A stretch of 64,000 bases of DNA from Limnephilus marmoratus (lineage: Eukaryota; Arthropoda; Insecta; Trichoptera; Limnephilidae). Below, in pieces: positions 22,799 through 33,160 of the stretch. A model generated the notes under the pieces. That model searched no databases and was not told where the DNA came from. It saw nothing but the letters and a program-made list of their open reading frames with translations. Location: the NCBI GenBank assembly GCA_917880885.1, contig OU862921.1:52874508-52938507 (forward strand). Reading direction: 5' to 3'. Position numbers and translations under genes: made by a program. The stretch's first letter is position 1. The number at the start of each line of letters is the position of its first letter.

Positions 22799-22919
22799 GT
22801 TAAAATTTACATAGTGATAATTTCATATATTATTATACTTGAGATGTACCATCATAATAATGCTAGGCTTGTGTATGAGACCCTGTTATCATGATACATT
22901 TTTAGATTTTCACGACCAA

Positions 22920-23060
22920 AAAGTAAATAAGCACACATTTCACCACCAACAATTACACATCTGCCGGATCTGCCCTGATGATGGACACTGCAACGCTGTC
23001 CGAAACGTTGGCTAAAGAAGGAGGTAGCGCAACACGGCACAACACCCCAAAAACAAATAA
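22920..23060 (+). mobile_element. Second PLE terminal remnant with ribozyme-like motif
   Basis: At 22975-23006 CTGATGA, one base, a GGACA/TGTCC stem with a 9-nt loop and GAAAC give the cleanest core in the window. Downstream gttggctaaag and cgcaacacggcacaacac look like PLE end sequence of a different family from the neighbour at 22660. No RT is attached. Confidence 0.55.
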
Positions 23061-23102
23061 CTCTGTTGTTATTTGTTCGTTATTTCTTTATTTGGTTCCA
23101 AG

Positions 23103-23243
23103 ACAGTTGATCCGGCGACATTTGGTCCGGCGACAGTTGGTCCGGCGACATTTGATCCGGCCGACATTTGATCCGGCCGACACTTGATCCGGCGGACAGT
23201 TGATCCGGCGGACATTTGATCCGGCGGCAATTGATCCGGCCTG
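23103..23243 (+). repeat. 17-bp-unit minisatellite, left inverted arm
   Basis: About eight units of the type ttgatccggcggaca with small variants (gacagttggtccggc, gacatttgatccggcc). The same variants in the same order appear in reverse complement at 30058-30196, about 94% identical by eye. Confidence 0.9.
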
Positions 23244-23387
23244 ATCCTTTAAAAGATTTTTTCTTCAAGTAATTTTGTAAAGAGGATATACGGACGTACA
23301 ACCAAAGTCGATGTCTTTATATCTGAATGCATCTTGAGTGAAAATCCGCTGTAAAAATCTTTTTACTAACAATAATTTCGACGAAGC

Positions 23388-23858
23388 ATGCGGCAATACA
23401 AAATACGACATACTTATACGTGCAGTCAGTCAGAAATGGCGGGTGTGGACTTAAGGACGGGAGAACAACCCGCGGAGGCCGTTCTTCGGGTAGCTGGCTC
23501 GCTGGGACTGCCCCTCCAACAACAAGACATCCGCATGGTGACCAGGACACAAGATCGCAGGCGGAACACCCCGGTCAAACTACACATTGCCTTCTACAGC
23601 CAAAAAACAAGGGAATCGTTGCTCTCGCTAAAGAAAGAGGCCAAAACCTTAAACCCAAACTCTCCTATCTTCATCAATGAAGTACTCTCTCCTTACTTCA
23701 AGGAACTGATGTGGAAAACGAAGCAAAGGGCCAAAGAAACCCTTTATCAATTCGTATGGTTCAAATCAAATAACTTGCTTGTCCGCAAAGCAACTGGGGA
23801 AAAAATAATTGAAATAAAACATGAAAATGATTTGAAAAAAATGGGGATTCAACTGTAG
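23388..23858 (+). CDS. LINE ORF1 C-terminal part, FP25K-like domain
   Basis: From about residue 25 the protein reads EAVLRVAGSLGLPL and DIRMVTRTQDRRRNTPVKLHI, then PIFINEVLSPYFKELMWKTK and QFVWFKSNNLLVRK. These are the hallmarks of the baculovirus-FP-like C-terminal domain in ORF1 proteins of many insect LINEs (an RNA-binding chaperone). Such proteins usually start with a zinc-finger or coiled-coil region; that is absent, so the element is 5'-truncated near 23400 and the ATG at 23388 is probably fortuitous. ORF2 follows, separated by a 2-kb minisatellite. Confidence 0.75.
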   Translation: MRQYKIRHTYTCSQSEMAGVDLRTGEQPAEAVLRVAGSLGLPLQQQDIRMVTRTQDRRRNTPVKLHIAFYSQKTRESLLSLKKEAKTLNPNSPIFINEVLSPYFKELMWKTKQRAKETLYQFVWFKSNNLLVRKATGEKIIEIKHENDLKKMGIQL

Positions 23859-23905
23859 ATAACTAAGCATTCTACTATAAACTTCCTGTATTGCAATAAA
23901 TCATA

Positions 23906-24000
23906 ATGGCAGAATTATTTAACACATTCCAATCATTGCAACTATATTATTCCCCTAAAAGTCCCATTTCATTAACTATTTCTACCGATTCTGTTTACAA
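23906..24000 (+). CDS. Likely original N-terminus of LINE ORF2
   Basis: An ATG 48 bp after the ORF1 stop starts a non-repetitive segment (MAELFNTFQSLQLYYSPKS..) that runs straight into the minisatellite and stops at 24164-24166. It is in the same numerical frame as the endonuclease ORF at 25958, which suggests that it was once joined to it before the repeat expansion. Inference only. Confidence 0.4.
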
Positions 24001-25945
24001 AAATCTTTCTAATTCTTTCTATTATCCAAATTATTTTAACACCAAATTTTACTGCTCTAAATGTTTTTATTACCAAAACCATTTTAACTATTTTAACATC
24101 AAATCTTATTATTCTAAATGTTTTTTTTTACCCAAATTATTTAAATTATTTTATCATAAAAATTGATTGTTTTGAATGTTTTTATTACCCAAATTATTTT
24201 AATTATTTTTCCATCATTTTCTATTATAACCCAAATTATTTTAATTATTTTTCCATCATTTTCTATTATAACCCTAATTATTTTAATTACTTTTCCATCA
24301 TTTTCTATTATAACCTAAATTATTCTAATTATTTTACCATCATTTTCTATTATAACCCAAATTATAACCTAAACTATCTCTACATTTTTACATTCAAACT
24401 TTATTGTTTTAAAGGTCTTTCAAAGTATTTTAATTATTTTTACTTCAATTTCTATTTTTCCAATGGTTCTTATTACCCAATATTTTTTAACTATTGTACG
24501 ATAAAATTTTATTTTTTTAAATGTCTTTACTACCCAAACTTTTCTAATTATTTTATCATTAAATTCTATTATTCTAAATATTTTTATTACTCTAATTATC
24601 TTAATCAATTTACCAAAAAATATTATTGCTCTAAAGGTTTTTATTATCTAAAGTTTTTAAAGTATTTTACCATAAAATTTTATACCTTTAAAGGTTTTTA
24701 TTATCCAAAGTATCTTTATTTTTTTACCATCAAATTTTATGGTTTAAAAGGATTTTATTATCCAAATTATTCTAATTATTTTAGCATGCAATTCTACGTT
24801 TTTAAAGGTTTTTATTATCCAAGGTATTTTTATTATTATACCATCAAATGCTATTGTTTTAAATGTTCTAATTATCCAAAGTATTTCAATTATTTTAACA
24901 TAAATTTTTACTGCTCTAAAAGTTTTTATTACCCAAATTATTCAACTAATTTTTCCATCAAATTACATTATACCGAAGGTTTTTATTATCCAAAGTATTT
25001 GAATAATTTTACTGTCAAACTTTATTGTTTTAAAGGTTTTTATTATTCAAAGTACTTAAATGATTTTCCTTTAAAGTTTTATGCTTTTCGAGGTTTTTAT
25101 TATCCAAAGTATTTTCATTATTTTACCATCAAATTTCATGTGTTTAAAGGTTTCTATTATCCAAAGTACTGTTATTATTTTACCATCAAATGTTACTGTT
25201 GGAAATATTTTTTATTATCCAAAGTTTTTGAATTATTCTACCATAAAATTTTAAGCTTTAAAAGGATTCTATTTTATTATCCAAAGTATTCTAATTATTT
25301 TACCATGAAATTTTATATTTTTAAAGGTTATTATTATCCAATGTTTTTTTATTATTATACCATCAAATGCTATTGCTTTAAATGTTTTAATTATCCTAAG
25401 TATTTGAATTATTTTACCATCATTATTACCATATTACTTTATTGTTCTAAAAGTTTTTATTACCCATATTACTCAACTTATTTTTCCATCAAATTATATT
25501 GTACCAAAGGTTTTTATTATCCAAAGTATTTGAAAAATTTTACTGTCAAATTTTATTGTTTCAAAGGTTTTTATTATTCAAAGTACATAAATAATTTCCC
25601 TTTAAAATTTTGTGCATTTCAAGGTTTCTATTATCCTAAGTATTTTCATTGTTTTACCATCCAATTTTATGTTTTTAAAGGTTTCTATTATCCAAAATAC
25701 TGCTATTATTTTACCATCAAATGTTACTGTTTTATATATTTTTTATTATCCAAACTCTTTGAATTAGTCTACCATCAAATTTTATGGTTCAAAAGGATTC
25801 TATTTTATTATCCAAAGTATTCTAATAATTCTACCATGAAATTTTATGTTTTTAAAGGATTTTATGTTTTTAAAGGTTTTTATTATCCAAAGTATTTGAA
25901 TAATTTTACTCTCAATTTTTACTCCTATATTACTCCTAATTTACC
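24000..25945 (+). repeat. 57-bp minisatellite with higher-order repeat, inside a LINE
   Basis: Units of 57 bp (consensus tttaaaggtttttattatcc..aagtatttt..accatcaaatttta) fill almost 2 kb. At 24220-24370 a 42-bp subunit (aacccaaattattttaat..ccatcattttctattat) is repeated about four times. From about 24801 a block of nine units is duplicated at about 25320 (period roughly 520 bp) with matching unit variants, a true higher-order structure. Both 57 and 42 are multiples of 3, so one + frame (24786-26009, 407 codons) stays open and would read a tyrosine/phenylalanine-rich 19-residue repeat, e.g. FKGFYYPKYFNYFTIKFYC. Confidence 0.9.
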
Positions 25946-25957
25946 ACCACTAGCAAA

Positions 25958-28900
25958 ATGTGTGAACTTTGTATGGATCAACTTATGTATCTTCGCAACC
26001 GCAACATGATCACTCAACTTAATATTGATACAGAAACATTTAACAACTCAGAACACACTTTTGACAAAGCGACAGATTGTAATTTTCTGTTCACAGAAAA
26101 ACACAACTTAAACATAATATCCCAAAACATTAGAAGTATTCGAAAGAACTTCGATAATTTCTCGATCCTCCTAAACGAAATAAACATAAGCTTCGACATT
26201 ATTATCTTGACTGAATGCTGGTTAGATGACTCGTACACAAACCTAAACTTAAAGGACTATACAACTCTCCATTCCACAAAACATCTAAATCAAAATGACG
26301 GTATAGTAATCTTTGCCAAAGATTCACTAAACTCATCAATAACAGAAATCAACCTAATCGAAGCAAACTGTATCCAAATCTCCCTCGGACCAGACATCTC
26401 CATATTTGCCGTCTACAGGCCCCCTTGCTATACCAATCTCTCACCTTTCTTCAACTCCTTAAATAAACTTCTCGATAAAAATAAAAAAACACAACAATTA
26501 ATTATTGCAGGGGATATGAATATTAACTTACTAAACGGGCAACCAATAACCACAGAATACTTAAGTCTACTTACTCACTATGGATTAAATTCGATAATCA
26601 ACTCACCAACAAGAATTACGTCAAACTCTGAATCCTGTATTGACCATATTTTTGTTAAAACTAGGAAAAAAACATCTTCATCCATTATTCGATCAACGGT
26701 CACAGATCATTTCACTACTACACTAAGCATACATCTTAACAAGAAACAAAAAGATGAAAAAAACAACTCCGCACAAGACAAAATCAATTTTAAGTCCCTA
26801 ATAGAGGACATACATAATGAATCTTGGTCAAATGTAATAAATGAACCCGATCCAAACAACGCGCTGAACACATTTATGACCACAGTTGGAACCTATATTG
26901 CTAAACATACAACAAAAAATACCCCGAAAAACTACTCACATAAAGAAAAAAAAATAACACCCTGGATCACGAAAGGATTAGTAAACAGCATTCATAAAAG
27001 AGACACAATGCACATGCAAGTACGCAAAACCCCATATGATGACAAACTAAAAAATAATTACCTGCTATATAGAAACCTTTGTAATAAATTAATCAAACAA
27101 GCCAAATACAAGTACTACAAAAAAGAAATAAAATCCGCCAAAAATGACCCCAAAAAAATCTGGAAAATCGTCAAAGATATTACTTTCTCCAATACGAAAA
27201 AAGACTCGAAGATCAAAGTACTGTTAATAAATGGAAACAAAACCCTTACAAAAAATGAACCTGGTAAAATAGCTAATTTTATTAACCCCCAATTTGCAAA
27301 AGTTGGATCTAACTTGGCTGAAAAAATTCTTTTAAAAAACGGCACAACAAAAGACTCTTTAACCAAACTATCCTCTACCATGCAACCAAATCATTCGTTT
27401 TATGCTCACAAAATAAGTACAAAGGAAATATCGGATTTAATTATTTCTCTCAAACCAAATTGCGCTGTGGGCCCAGATAACCTCTCCAATCATATACTGA
27501 TTAGTCTCCGAGAACATATACTTATACCACTTCAACATATTTTCAACCAAAGTTTCAGCCTCGGCTTTGTCCCGGATCAACTAAAAATAGGTTGTATTAC
27601 TCCAATACATAAATCGGGAGACAAAACGCTGATCTTAAATTACAGACCAATCACTCTCCTAAATTCGCTATCGAAACTACTAGAAAAAACTATGAAAAAA
27701 AGACTGCTCGCATACCTTGACAAACACAAACTGATCTCCACCCGTCAATTCGGGTTTCGAGCGAAAATGGGAACAGAAGACGCCTTATCGGAACTAACCA
27801 CATACATAGTGAAAAACCTAGATGGCGGTTCAAAGGTGTTAGGAGTGTTCTTAGACCTAGCAAAAGCTTTCGATACCATCTCACACAAATTACTCCAACA
27901 AAAACTCAAAAACATTGGCATAACAGGTCCACCACTAAAATGGTTCATCAGCTACATTGAAAATAGACAACAAATTGTAAAAATCAATAATCAAGAAAGT
28001 GACAAAGTAGGCAACAGGTATGGAGTACCCCAAGGCAGCGTTTTAGGTCCCATACTGTTTCTCATCTACATTAACAGTCTAACTGAGATAAGCCTAGAGA
28101 ACATAGAGTACAAAGTTATCAGTTATGCAGATGACACTGTAATTTTATTCAAAGCCCAATCATGGGAAAACGTCTTCAAAAACACGGAAGCAGGGATGAC
28201 TGAAGTAAATAAATGGCTAATAAATAATCTACTGACACTAAATATTTCTAAAACAAAATACTTAACTTTCAGTAAAACATTAGCTGGTCAGCCAGATAGT
28301 CGCCCACAACTACATCTTCACCCCTGCACAGTTACCTCATTAACTAACTCACGCTGTGTTTGTGACAAAATTGATTATGCGCAAAATATTAAATATCTCG
28401 GTTTAACTGTTGACAATAACTTAAAATGGGATCTCCAAATTAACCTAATTACAAAAAAAATACGGAAACTCTCTTACATATTCAAAACAATTCGAAACAT
28501 TATGTCACTACCTCAGCTAAAAAATATATATTATGCACTCTGTCAAAGTATTCTAATGTATGGTATTTCAGTATGGGGAGCAGCAGCAGAGACTCACCTC
28601 AAATCACTTAAAATTAATCATAAAACAATAATCAGAATTATGTTTAGAAAGCCTTATCAACATCCGACAGAACAGATAATGATCAACAATAACCTATTAG
28701 ACATAAATAAACTATACATAAAGAAGATCATCCACAAAAACTGCATAAAAATATCACCACACTTCATAACTCACTCGCAATACACAAGAGCAAACACACA
28801 CAATCAATTACAAGTACCATATATCAAATCAAATTTTGCAAAAAAACATGAATCTTACTTGGCACCATATATATTCAATAAGTTTGTAGCCCAAACAAAG

Positions 28901-29002
28901 ACCTACGTCGCATCTAATAATTTGAATTGGGTTTTCAAAAGATTTTTGAACTGGTTGAATGTCAAAGAAAGAAGAGAGATAAGTAATATTCTTAATATCT
29001 AA
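25958..29002 (+). CDS. Intact LINE ORF2: APE endonuclease and reverse transcriptase
   Basis: 1014 codons without a stop. The endonuclease shows ISQNIRSIRKNFDNF, ILTECWLDD, AGDMNINLL and TDHFTTT (residues about 50-250). The RT shows CAVGPDNLSNHIL, NYRPITLLNSLSKLLE, FLDLAKAFDTISHKLL, YGVPQGSVLGPILFLIYIN and SYADDTVILF (catalytic aspartates about 28129-28134). A C-terminal thumb and tail follow without RNase H. It belongs to the Jockey/CR1 group; the exact clade is unsure. The ATG at 25958 follows a stop at 25937, and its first 50 residues lie just past the minisatellite. The protein would nick DNA and reverse-transcribe its own RNA; it looks functional even though ORF1 upstream is truncated. 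Confidence 0.93.
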   Translation: MCELCMDQLMYLRNRNMITQLNIDTETFNNSEHTFDKATDCNFLFTEKHNLNIISQNIRSIRKNFDNFSILLNEINISFDIIILTECWLDDSYTNLNLKDYTTLHSTKHLNQNDGIVIFAKDSLNSSITEINLIEANCIQISLGPDISIFAVYRPPCYTNLSPFFNSLNKLLDKNKKTQQLIIAGDMNINLLNGQPITTEYLSLLTHYGLNSIINSPTRITSNSESCIDHIFVKTRKKTSSSIIRSTVTDHFTTTLSIHLNKKQKDEKNNSAQDKINFKSLIEDIHNESWSNVINEPDPNNALNTFMTTVGTYIAKHTTKNTPKNYSHKEKKITPWITKGLVNSIHKRDTMHMQVRKTPYDDKLKNNYLLYRNLCNKLIKQAKYKYYKKEIKSAKNDPKKIWKIVKDITFSNTKKDSKIKVLLINGNKTLTKNEPGKIANFINPQFAKVGSNLAEKILLKNGTTKDSLTKLSSTMQPNHSFYAHKISTKEISDLIISLKPNCAVGPDNLSNHILISLREHILIPLQHIFNQSFSLGFVPDQLKIGCITPIHKSGDKTLILNYRPITLLNSLSKLLEKTMKKRLLAYLDKHKLISTRQFGFRAKMGTEDALSELTTYIVKNLDGGSKVLGVFLDLAKAFDTISHKLLQQKLKNIGITGPPLKWFISYIENRQQIVKINNQESDKVGNRYGVPQGSVLGPILFLIYINSLTEISLENIEYKVISYADDTVILFKAQSWENVFKNTEAGMTEVNKWLINNLLTLNISKTKYLTFSKTLAGQPDSRPQLHLHPCTVTSLTNSRCVCDKIDYAQNIKYLGLTVDNNLKWDLQINLITKKIRKLSYIFKTIRNIMSLPQLKNIYYALCQSILMYGISVWGAAAETHLKSLKINHKTIIRIMFRKPYQHPTEQIMINNNLLDINKLYIKKIIHKNCIKISPHFITHSQYTRANTHNQLQVPYIKSNFAKKHESYLAPYIFNKFVAQTKTYVASNNLNWVFKRFLNWLNVKERREISNILNI

Positions 29003-29270
29003 TATTATATATTTTCTATTTTCTACTCTGTTTTTAAATTCTGATTTTCCTCGTATTTTATTATTATTATTTTTACTATAATATATATTTTTCTTTTTTT
29101 TATGTTTTTACCACTTATTTGTTTTTATGTAATTAGAAATTGTTAGTTACCAGCCTCAGAACAGACTCTTTGTCTAGTGAGGAGGGTAAGGAAAAAAAAT
29201 CATGTTGTACATAACTAATAATAAATAAACGCCCGGGTTGCCGGCACTGAAATTGAAATTGAAATTGAAA
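29003..29270 (+). repeat. LINE 3' UTR with (TGAAAT)n tail
   Basis: An AT-rich UTR follows the ORF2 stop and ends in a hexamer microsatellite (tgaaattgaaattgaaattg, about 29249-29268), a typical non-poly(A) LINE tail. Confidence 0.75.
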
Positions 29271-29283
29271 GTTTAACAAAAAA

Positions 29284-30043
29284 ACCGTAAAAGATTCCTA
29301 CTTGCGTATAACTTTTTTATCTGAAAATTACACTAGAGTCCCAACTGCCCTTAACCATCTCGAGCCAGTGAATGTCTTATCTTATGTAAACCCGGTTACC
29401 AAACATAGCGAACCACTTGAGATGACCTATGGCAGGAATGTTGGTTATCCAATAAATGGTTTCCGGGTCGACGGTAAACATATCCGCCTCCTAAATCTTA
29501 AGTAGATGTTGCACATAAAAGAATGGCGTATTTTGCTATTCGTCAGTATTCATTCAGAATTGAAACGTTACTTGAAATGGCTTTAGGCGTGTTTGGTGAC
29601 TAGATCTGAATAACCAGGAAATTTTTTCACATATCCTTCTACTCCCCACTATCTTCAGCCTCACAACATATCAAAATTAGGAATGCCATAGTCTCACTGG
29701 CTCCAGACGGTTGCGAGCAGTTGGGACTCTTGTGTTTTGATAAAAGTTCTAAAAAATAAAAATAAAATTATAAAAAAATTAAAATCATATGATTTTTGTA
29801 ATTTGTTCGCTGGTGTACAGAGTATGTAGGTTTAATCGGACTACATGAAATGTCGTGACTAGATCTGAATAGCCAGGTACGTTTTCCACATCTCCTTCCC
29901 CTCCCCACTACCCTCAGTATCACACCATACCAAAATTGGGGATACCATTGGCACTCACTGGCTCGAGACGGTTGAGAGCAGTTGGGACTCTGGTGTAATT
30001 TTTAGATAAAAAAGTTATACGCAAGTAGGAATCTTTTACGGTT
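29284..30043. repeat. 760-bp inverted-repeat unit containing SINE B copies and repeat A
   Basis: Arms of about 90 bp (29284-29375 and 29950-30043) are inverted copies with few mismatches: aaccgtaaaagattcctact, gcgtataacttttttatc and the SINE-B 3' end (gagtcccaactgc). Between them lie a repeat-A 3' module (29388-29500) and two SINE-B bodies (29570-29745, 29840-29998). The arm includes a SINE end, so it may be an inverted duplication rather than a transposon terminus. Confidence 0.85.
29570..29998 (+). repeat. Two SINE family B bodies in tandem
   Basis: Both carry ggtgactagatctgaata or its close variant, a CT-rich stretch with cccctccccactac, and gagcagttgggactct at the end. Heads are missing. 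Confidence 0.65.
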
Positions 30044-30057
30044 CAATTGTCAGGCCG

Positions 30058-30196
30058 GATCAATTGTCGCCGGATCAAATGTCCGCCGGATCAACTGTCC
30101 GCTGGATTAGGTGTCGGCCGGATCAAATGTCGGCCGGATCAAATGTCGCCGGACCAACTGTCGCCGGACCAAATGCCGCCGGATCAAATGTCGGGT
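30058..30196 (-). repeat. 17-bp-unit minisatellite, right inverted arm
   Basis: Reverse-complement partner of 23103-23243 with the same unit order. Together they bracket the LINE and the 760-bp inverted repeat, 6.8 kb apart. Confidence 0.9.
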
Positions 30197-30339
30197 CACC
30201 TCATTATTTACGTGTTGAAGTATTCAGTTTTTATTTATTGATACTTTTAAAAATGTTATTTATGTTTCTGATTCTTTCTGGAAATTAAATATAAAAGCTA
30301 TAATATATATTAATTTGGTATATTTATGAATTTCAGGAT

Positions 30340-30465
30340 AATTCCCAACCTTTCTCTTTCTCATTTCCTCCATTCCCTCCTCCCTTCAGCCTCTCAGTAC
30401 TTATTCCAAATGTATTGAAGCTGCCACAACTATTAGCTCGTGGTCATGCTGTTGGGACCTTCAAT
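30340..30465 (+). repeat. SINE family B fragment
   Basis: Degraded body (cattccctcctcccttcagc, ctgttgggacctt). Diverged more than the 29.6-30.0 kb copies. Confidence 0.45.
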
Positions 30466-30723
30466 GATTATATTTAAAAAATTAGAAAAATTAATTATAA
30501 GATAATAATAATAATATTTACACACAAACACAATGCATTTACAATTAGATTACTTAAAAATTTTAGAAATTTACAAAAGAGAAAATAATCTTTTTTTAAA
30601 TATTAATAAGCAAGTATTTGTAATAACTTAAAATTATTTTCATTTTAATACTTACATTAAATTTATAATAATTTATTTTTGTTATTTAGACATCTCGATT
30701 ATTATCGTTTGTTTTTTTTTAAA

Positions 30724-31167
30724 TCTTATATATAAAAATCTCGTGTCACGGTGTTTGTGGTCGCACTCCTCCAAAACGGCTTTACCGATTTAAAAAAAAA
30801 AATTGTGTATATTTGGTAGGTATGAGAATAGGTTTTAATGTATATTTCATACGGTTAGATGATTAGGGTATCCCTACCCAGAAAAAAAATCAATTTTTAA
30901 AAATTTTTTTTTTAGCATTTTTTTAAAATTTGACATCAACAAATACCTATAACTCCAAACTTTAACCCGCCGACCCCCACCTTCCCATTTTTTAATTGAG
31001 ATTTTAGTATTTTTGTATGAACAAATTTAACCGTCTTTTTATATTTTAAACAGAACGAAATTATTTACGTTGATAAATGACAGATGGCGCTACGTCCGCC
31101 TCATTAAACTTTCATCCACACGTAGAAATAATTTATATAGCATAATAACGTTTCCCGGGTCAACTAG
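30724..31167 (+). mobile_element. Non-autonomous Helitron-like element
   Basis: Starts TCTTATATATAAAAATCTCG and ends CCCGGGTCAACTAG. The 5' TC, 3' CTAG, and insertion between A (30723) and T (31168) are the hallmarks of Helitrons, which copy by rolling circle. The middle (gtcacggtgtttgtgg.., aaaacggctttaccgattt) is the type common in lepidopteran and other insect genomes. No Rep/helicase is encoded. Confidence 0.8.
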
Positions 31168-31290
31168 TATAATACATAAATGCAATTTTTAAATATTCTA
31201 AAGTAATTTTTTTATTTAATTTTATGTAATTGTTTTCATGATACTTCTAAGAAACCGCTCCATATAATATCTTACTCCATAGTTCTTATT

Positions 31291-31400
31291 AAGTCTATAC
31301 TTGTTTGTTTTTTTTTGCTTTTATTGACGTTAATCTTAATATGTGGTTTCAAAACAAGTTGGTAATTTTGATTAAATAGTGGTGTTTTACAAAGTGATTT
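31291..31400 (+). mobile_element. PLE 3' UTR fragment, degraded
   Basis: gtctatacttgtttg, an eroded terminal core (gacgtt..ttcaaaacaagttgg) and taaatagtggtgttttacaa match the end of the PLE family at 15768-15906 and 16459-16530. Confidence 0.5.
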
Positions 31401-32194
31401 TTTTGATTACATTTTGAAGAATTTAATTTAATTCAAAAGTTTCATTTTAATTTTGCCTGTGCTTGATTTAAAGTAAAATAAAGTGGGACTTTCGTGCGGT
31501 AATCAAGCAAGAAGAGTAAATTAACGAGTTAAAAAAAACCTTTACGTCATTATTTTTTAATTATTCTGCATGTGGTAGTTCGGTAATTAGATGGCCAAAT
31601 GTACGGGCCAGCGAGTTTTCCCAATTCAATTTAACATCGGGAGTAAAATTCCAAACCGAAATCCATTCAAATTCAAAATCTCGATCGGTAAAACATTTAG
31701 TAGCGCTTGGAATGGTTTTATTTTCTCTTTTTTCCATCGGGGAACTTTTCTTATTGTTCAGTTAAATATATAAAATACGGTTTCCGCAATGGTTCAGCTA
31801 CCATTTAAGTTTTAAACGAAGGAAAACATTGGGTCATTAAGTAAATTGTTTAAATAGAATATTATCTAGAACATTACTTCAATAGTTTGATTCAATACAT
31901 TGTAATATTAATCTGTCACATCTCAAATTATCTAATCTTTACGAAATCACAAAGTATCATAAAAAAAATTTTTGAAGTGAAACTTCTGTAGCACCGCTGT
32001 GATTTGTATTTCGGATGAAACGGAAATGACGATTACTGTACCTGCGACGCATCAACTGCGCTCATCGGCCGCTTTGATAATGATGTCACTTTAAAAGCTC
32101 CTATTGGTTGAGATAGGAAATTACGCGAGGTCTGCGCTGGTCTGGTCACTACGATTATAACCTCACTTTTTTCCGCTTTGACCGCTCTTTTACA
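31401..32194. other. Mostly unassigned
   Basis: About 31973-32030 (aagtgaaacttctgtagc, gatgaaacggaaatgac) matches, in diverged form, the flank of the tRNA-like SINE at 51034-51240 read on minus. Otherwise nothing is recognised. Confidence 0.4.
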
Positions 32195-32595
32195 GGTCCT
32201 GAGGAAAAAATCCCTTAAGGCCTTTGTAATATTTGAGGATGCCATGTTGATAATCTTTTAAGGGAAAGAAAGGAGAGGAAGTTAAGTTGCAAAGGTGTGG
32301 TGGGTAGGAATCTGGGGTCAATGTATCCAGGAGTGACGGACGTACCAACGCCATTCCCACTGCGGTGCAAGGCGATAGGTAAAGAGTCCAGCTGGAGAGG
32401 TCTAGGTTAAGTCTCCCTCAACCCGTCTCTCCACTCCCGATCCGCTACACAATAGGTGGGCAAAAGCATTCGCCGCCAAGACCTAGACAAACTTGACCTC
32501 ATGAACCCGGGAACCCCTACTAAATCACCAAAAGTAGCGAACCGCTTGAGGTGAACTATGGCAAGGATGTTATATATCCAATAAATGATTGCCAA
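32195..32595 (+). repeat. Repeat family A copy
   Basis: All three modules are present: gtcctgaggaaaaaatccct, ggtgggtaggaatctggggt, atgaacccgggaacccctac, tatccaataaatgattgcc. Confidence 0.75.
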
Positions 32596-33160
32596 ATTCT
32601 TATTTCTGCCTTCCCATTTTTACACAAAATTAAATTAGTTTTTAAATAATAAAAACGTTAAAAACAGTATTGACCTGAATGCTTACATTATTATTTATTC
32701 TTCACATATATAAGTAATATGTATTCAAGGAAGTTGAAATGTGAATTAAGCTTTTGATTTTTCAATTCCATGGCTTATTGGAATTTTCAAAATTCGCGTT
32801 CACTTTCGTTTGTAAATCAAACGTTGAAAATATTTTCGAATGTGTGAAATTAACTTTTAGAAATAGTACCACCGCGAGACATTCCGTATGTGGGACATGT
32901 TGGAGCTTTTTTAAAATATTCAACTAACGCTTTCAAAGTGAAACCCTGAAAGTTCCAAAGCTACGTTGTAAATAGAAGAGCGATGTTTTTTTTAGTTCAG
33001 AGATCGATAAAATTGGTGTCTGGAAAGCTATTTTACAATTTCAATATATTTTTTGCTAGAATAATTATTTTTTTTATCATTGAAACATTATAGATGTGAC
33101 ATTGGTACATACTTGAAAAATGTAACTATTTGGATGAGATTGAATAAGACGTAAAATTGT

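Noticed and set aside
23103..23243. CRISPR-like array
   Set aside because: Units are contiguous 17-bp minisatellite repeats without unique spacers, in an insect-type genome.
24786..26009. 407-codon frame as a structural protein gene
   Set aside because: It is a stop-free minisatellite lying inside a LINE. No start context or domain supports translation, though I keep it as a finding.
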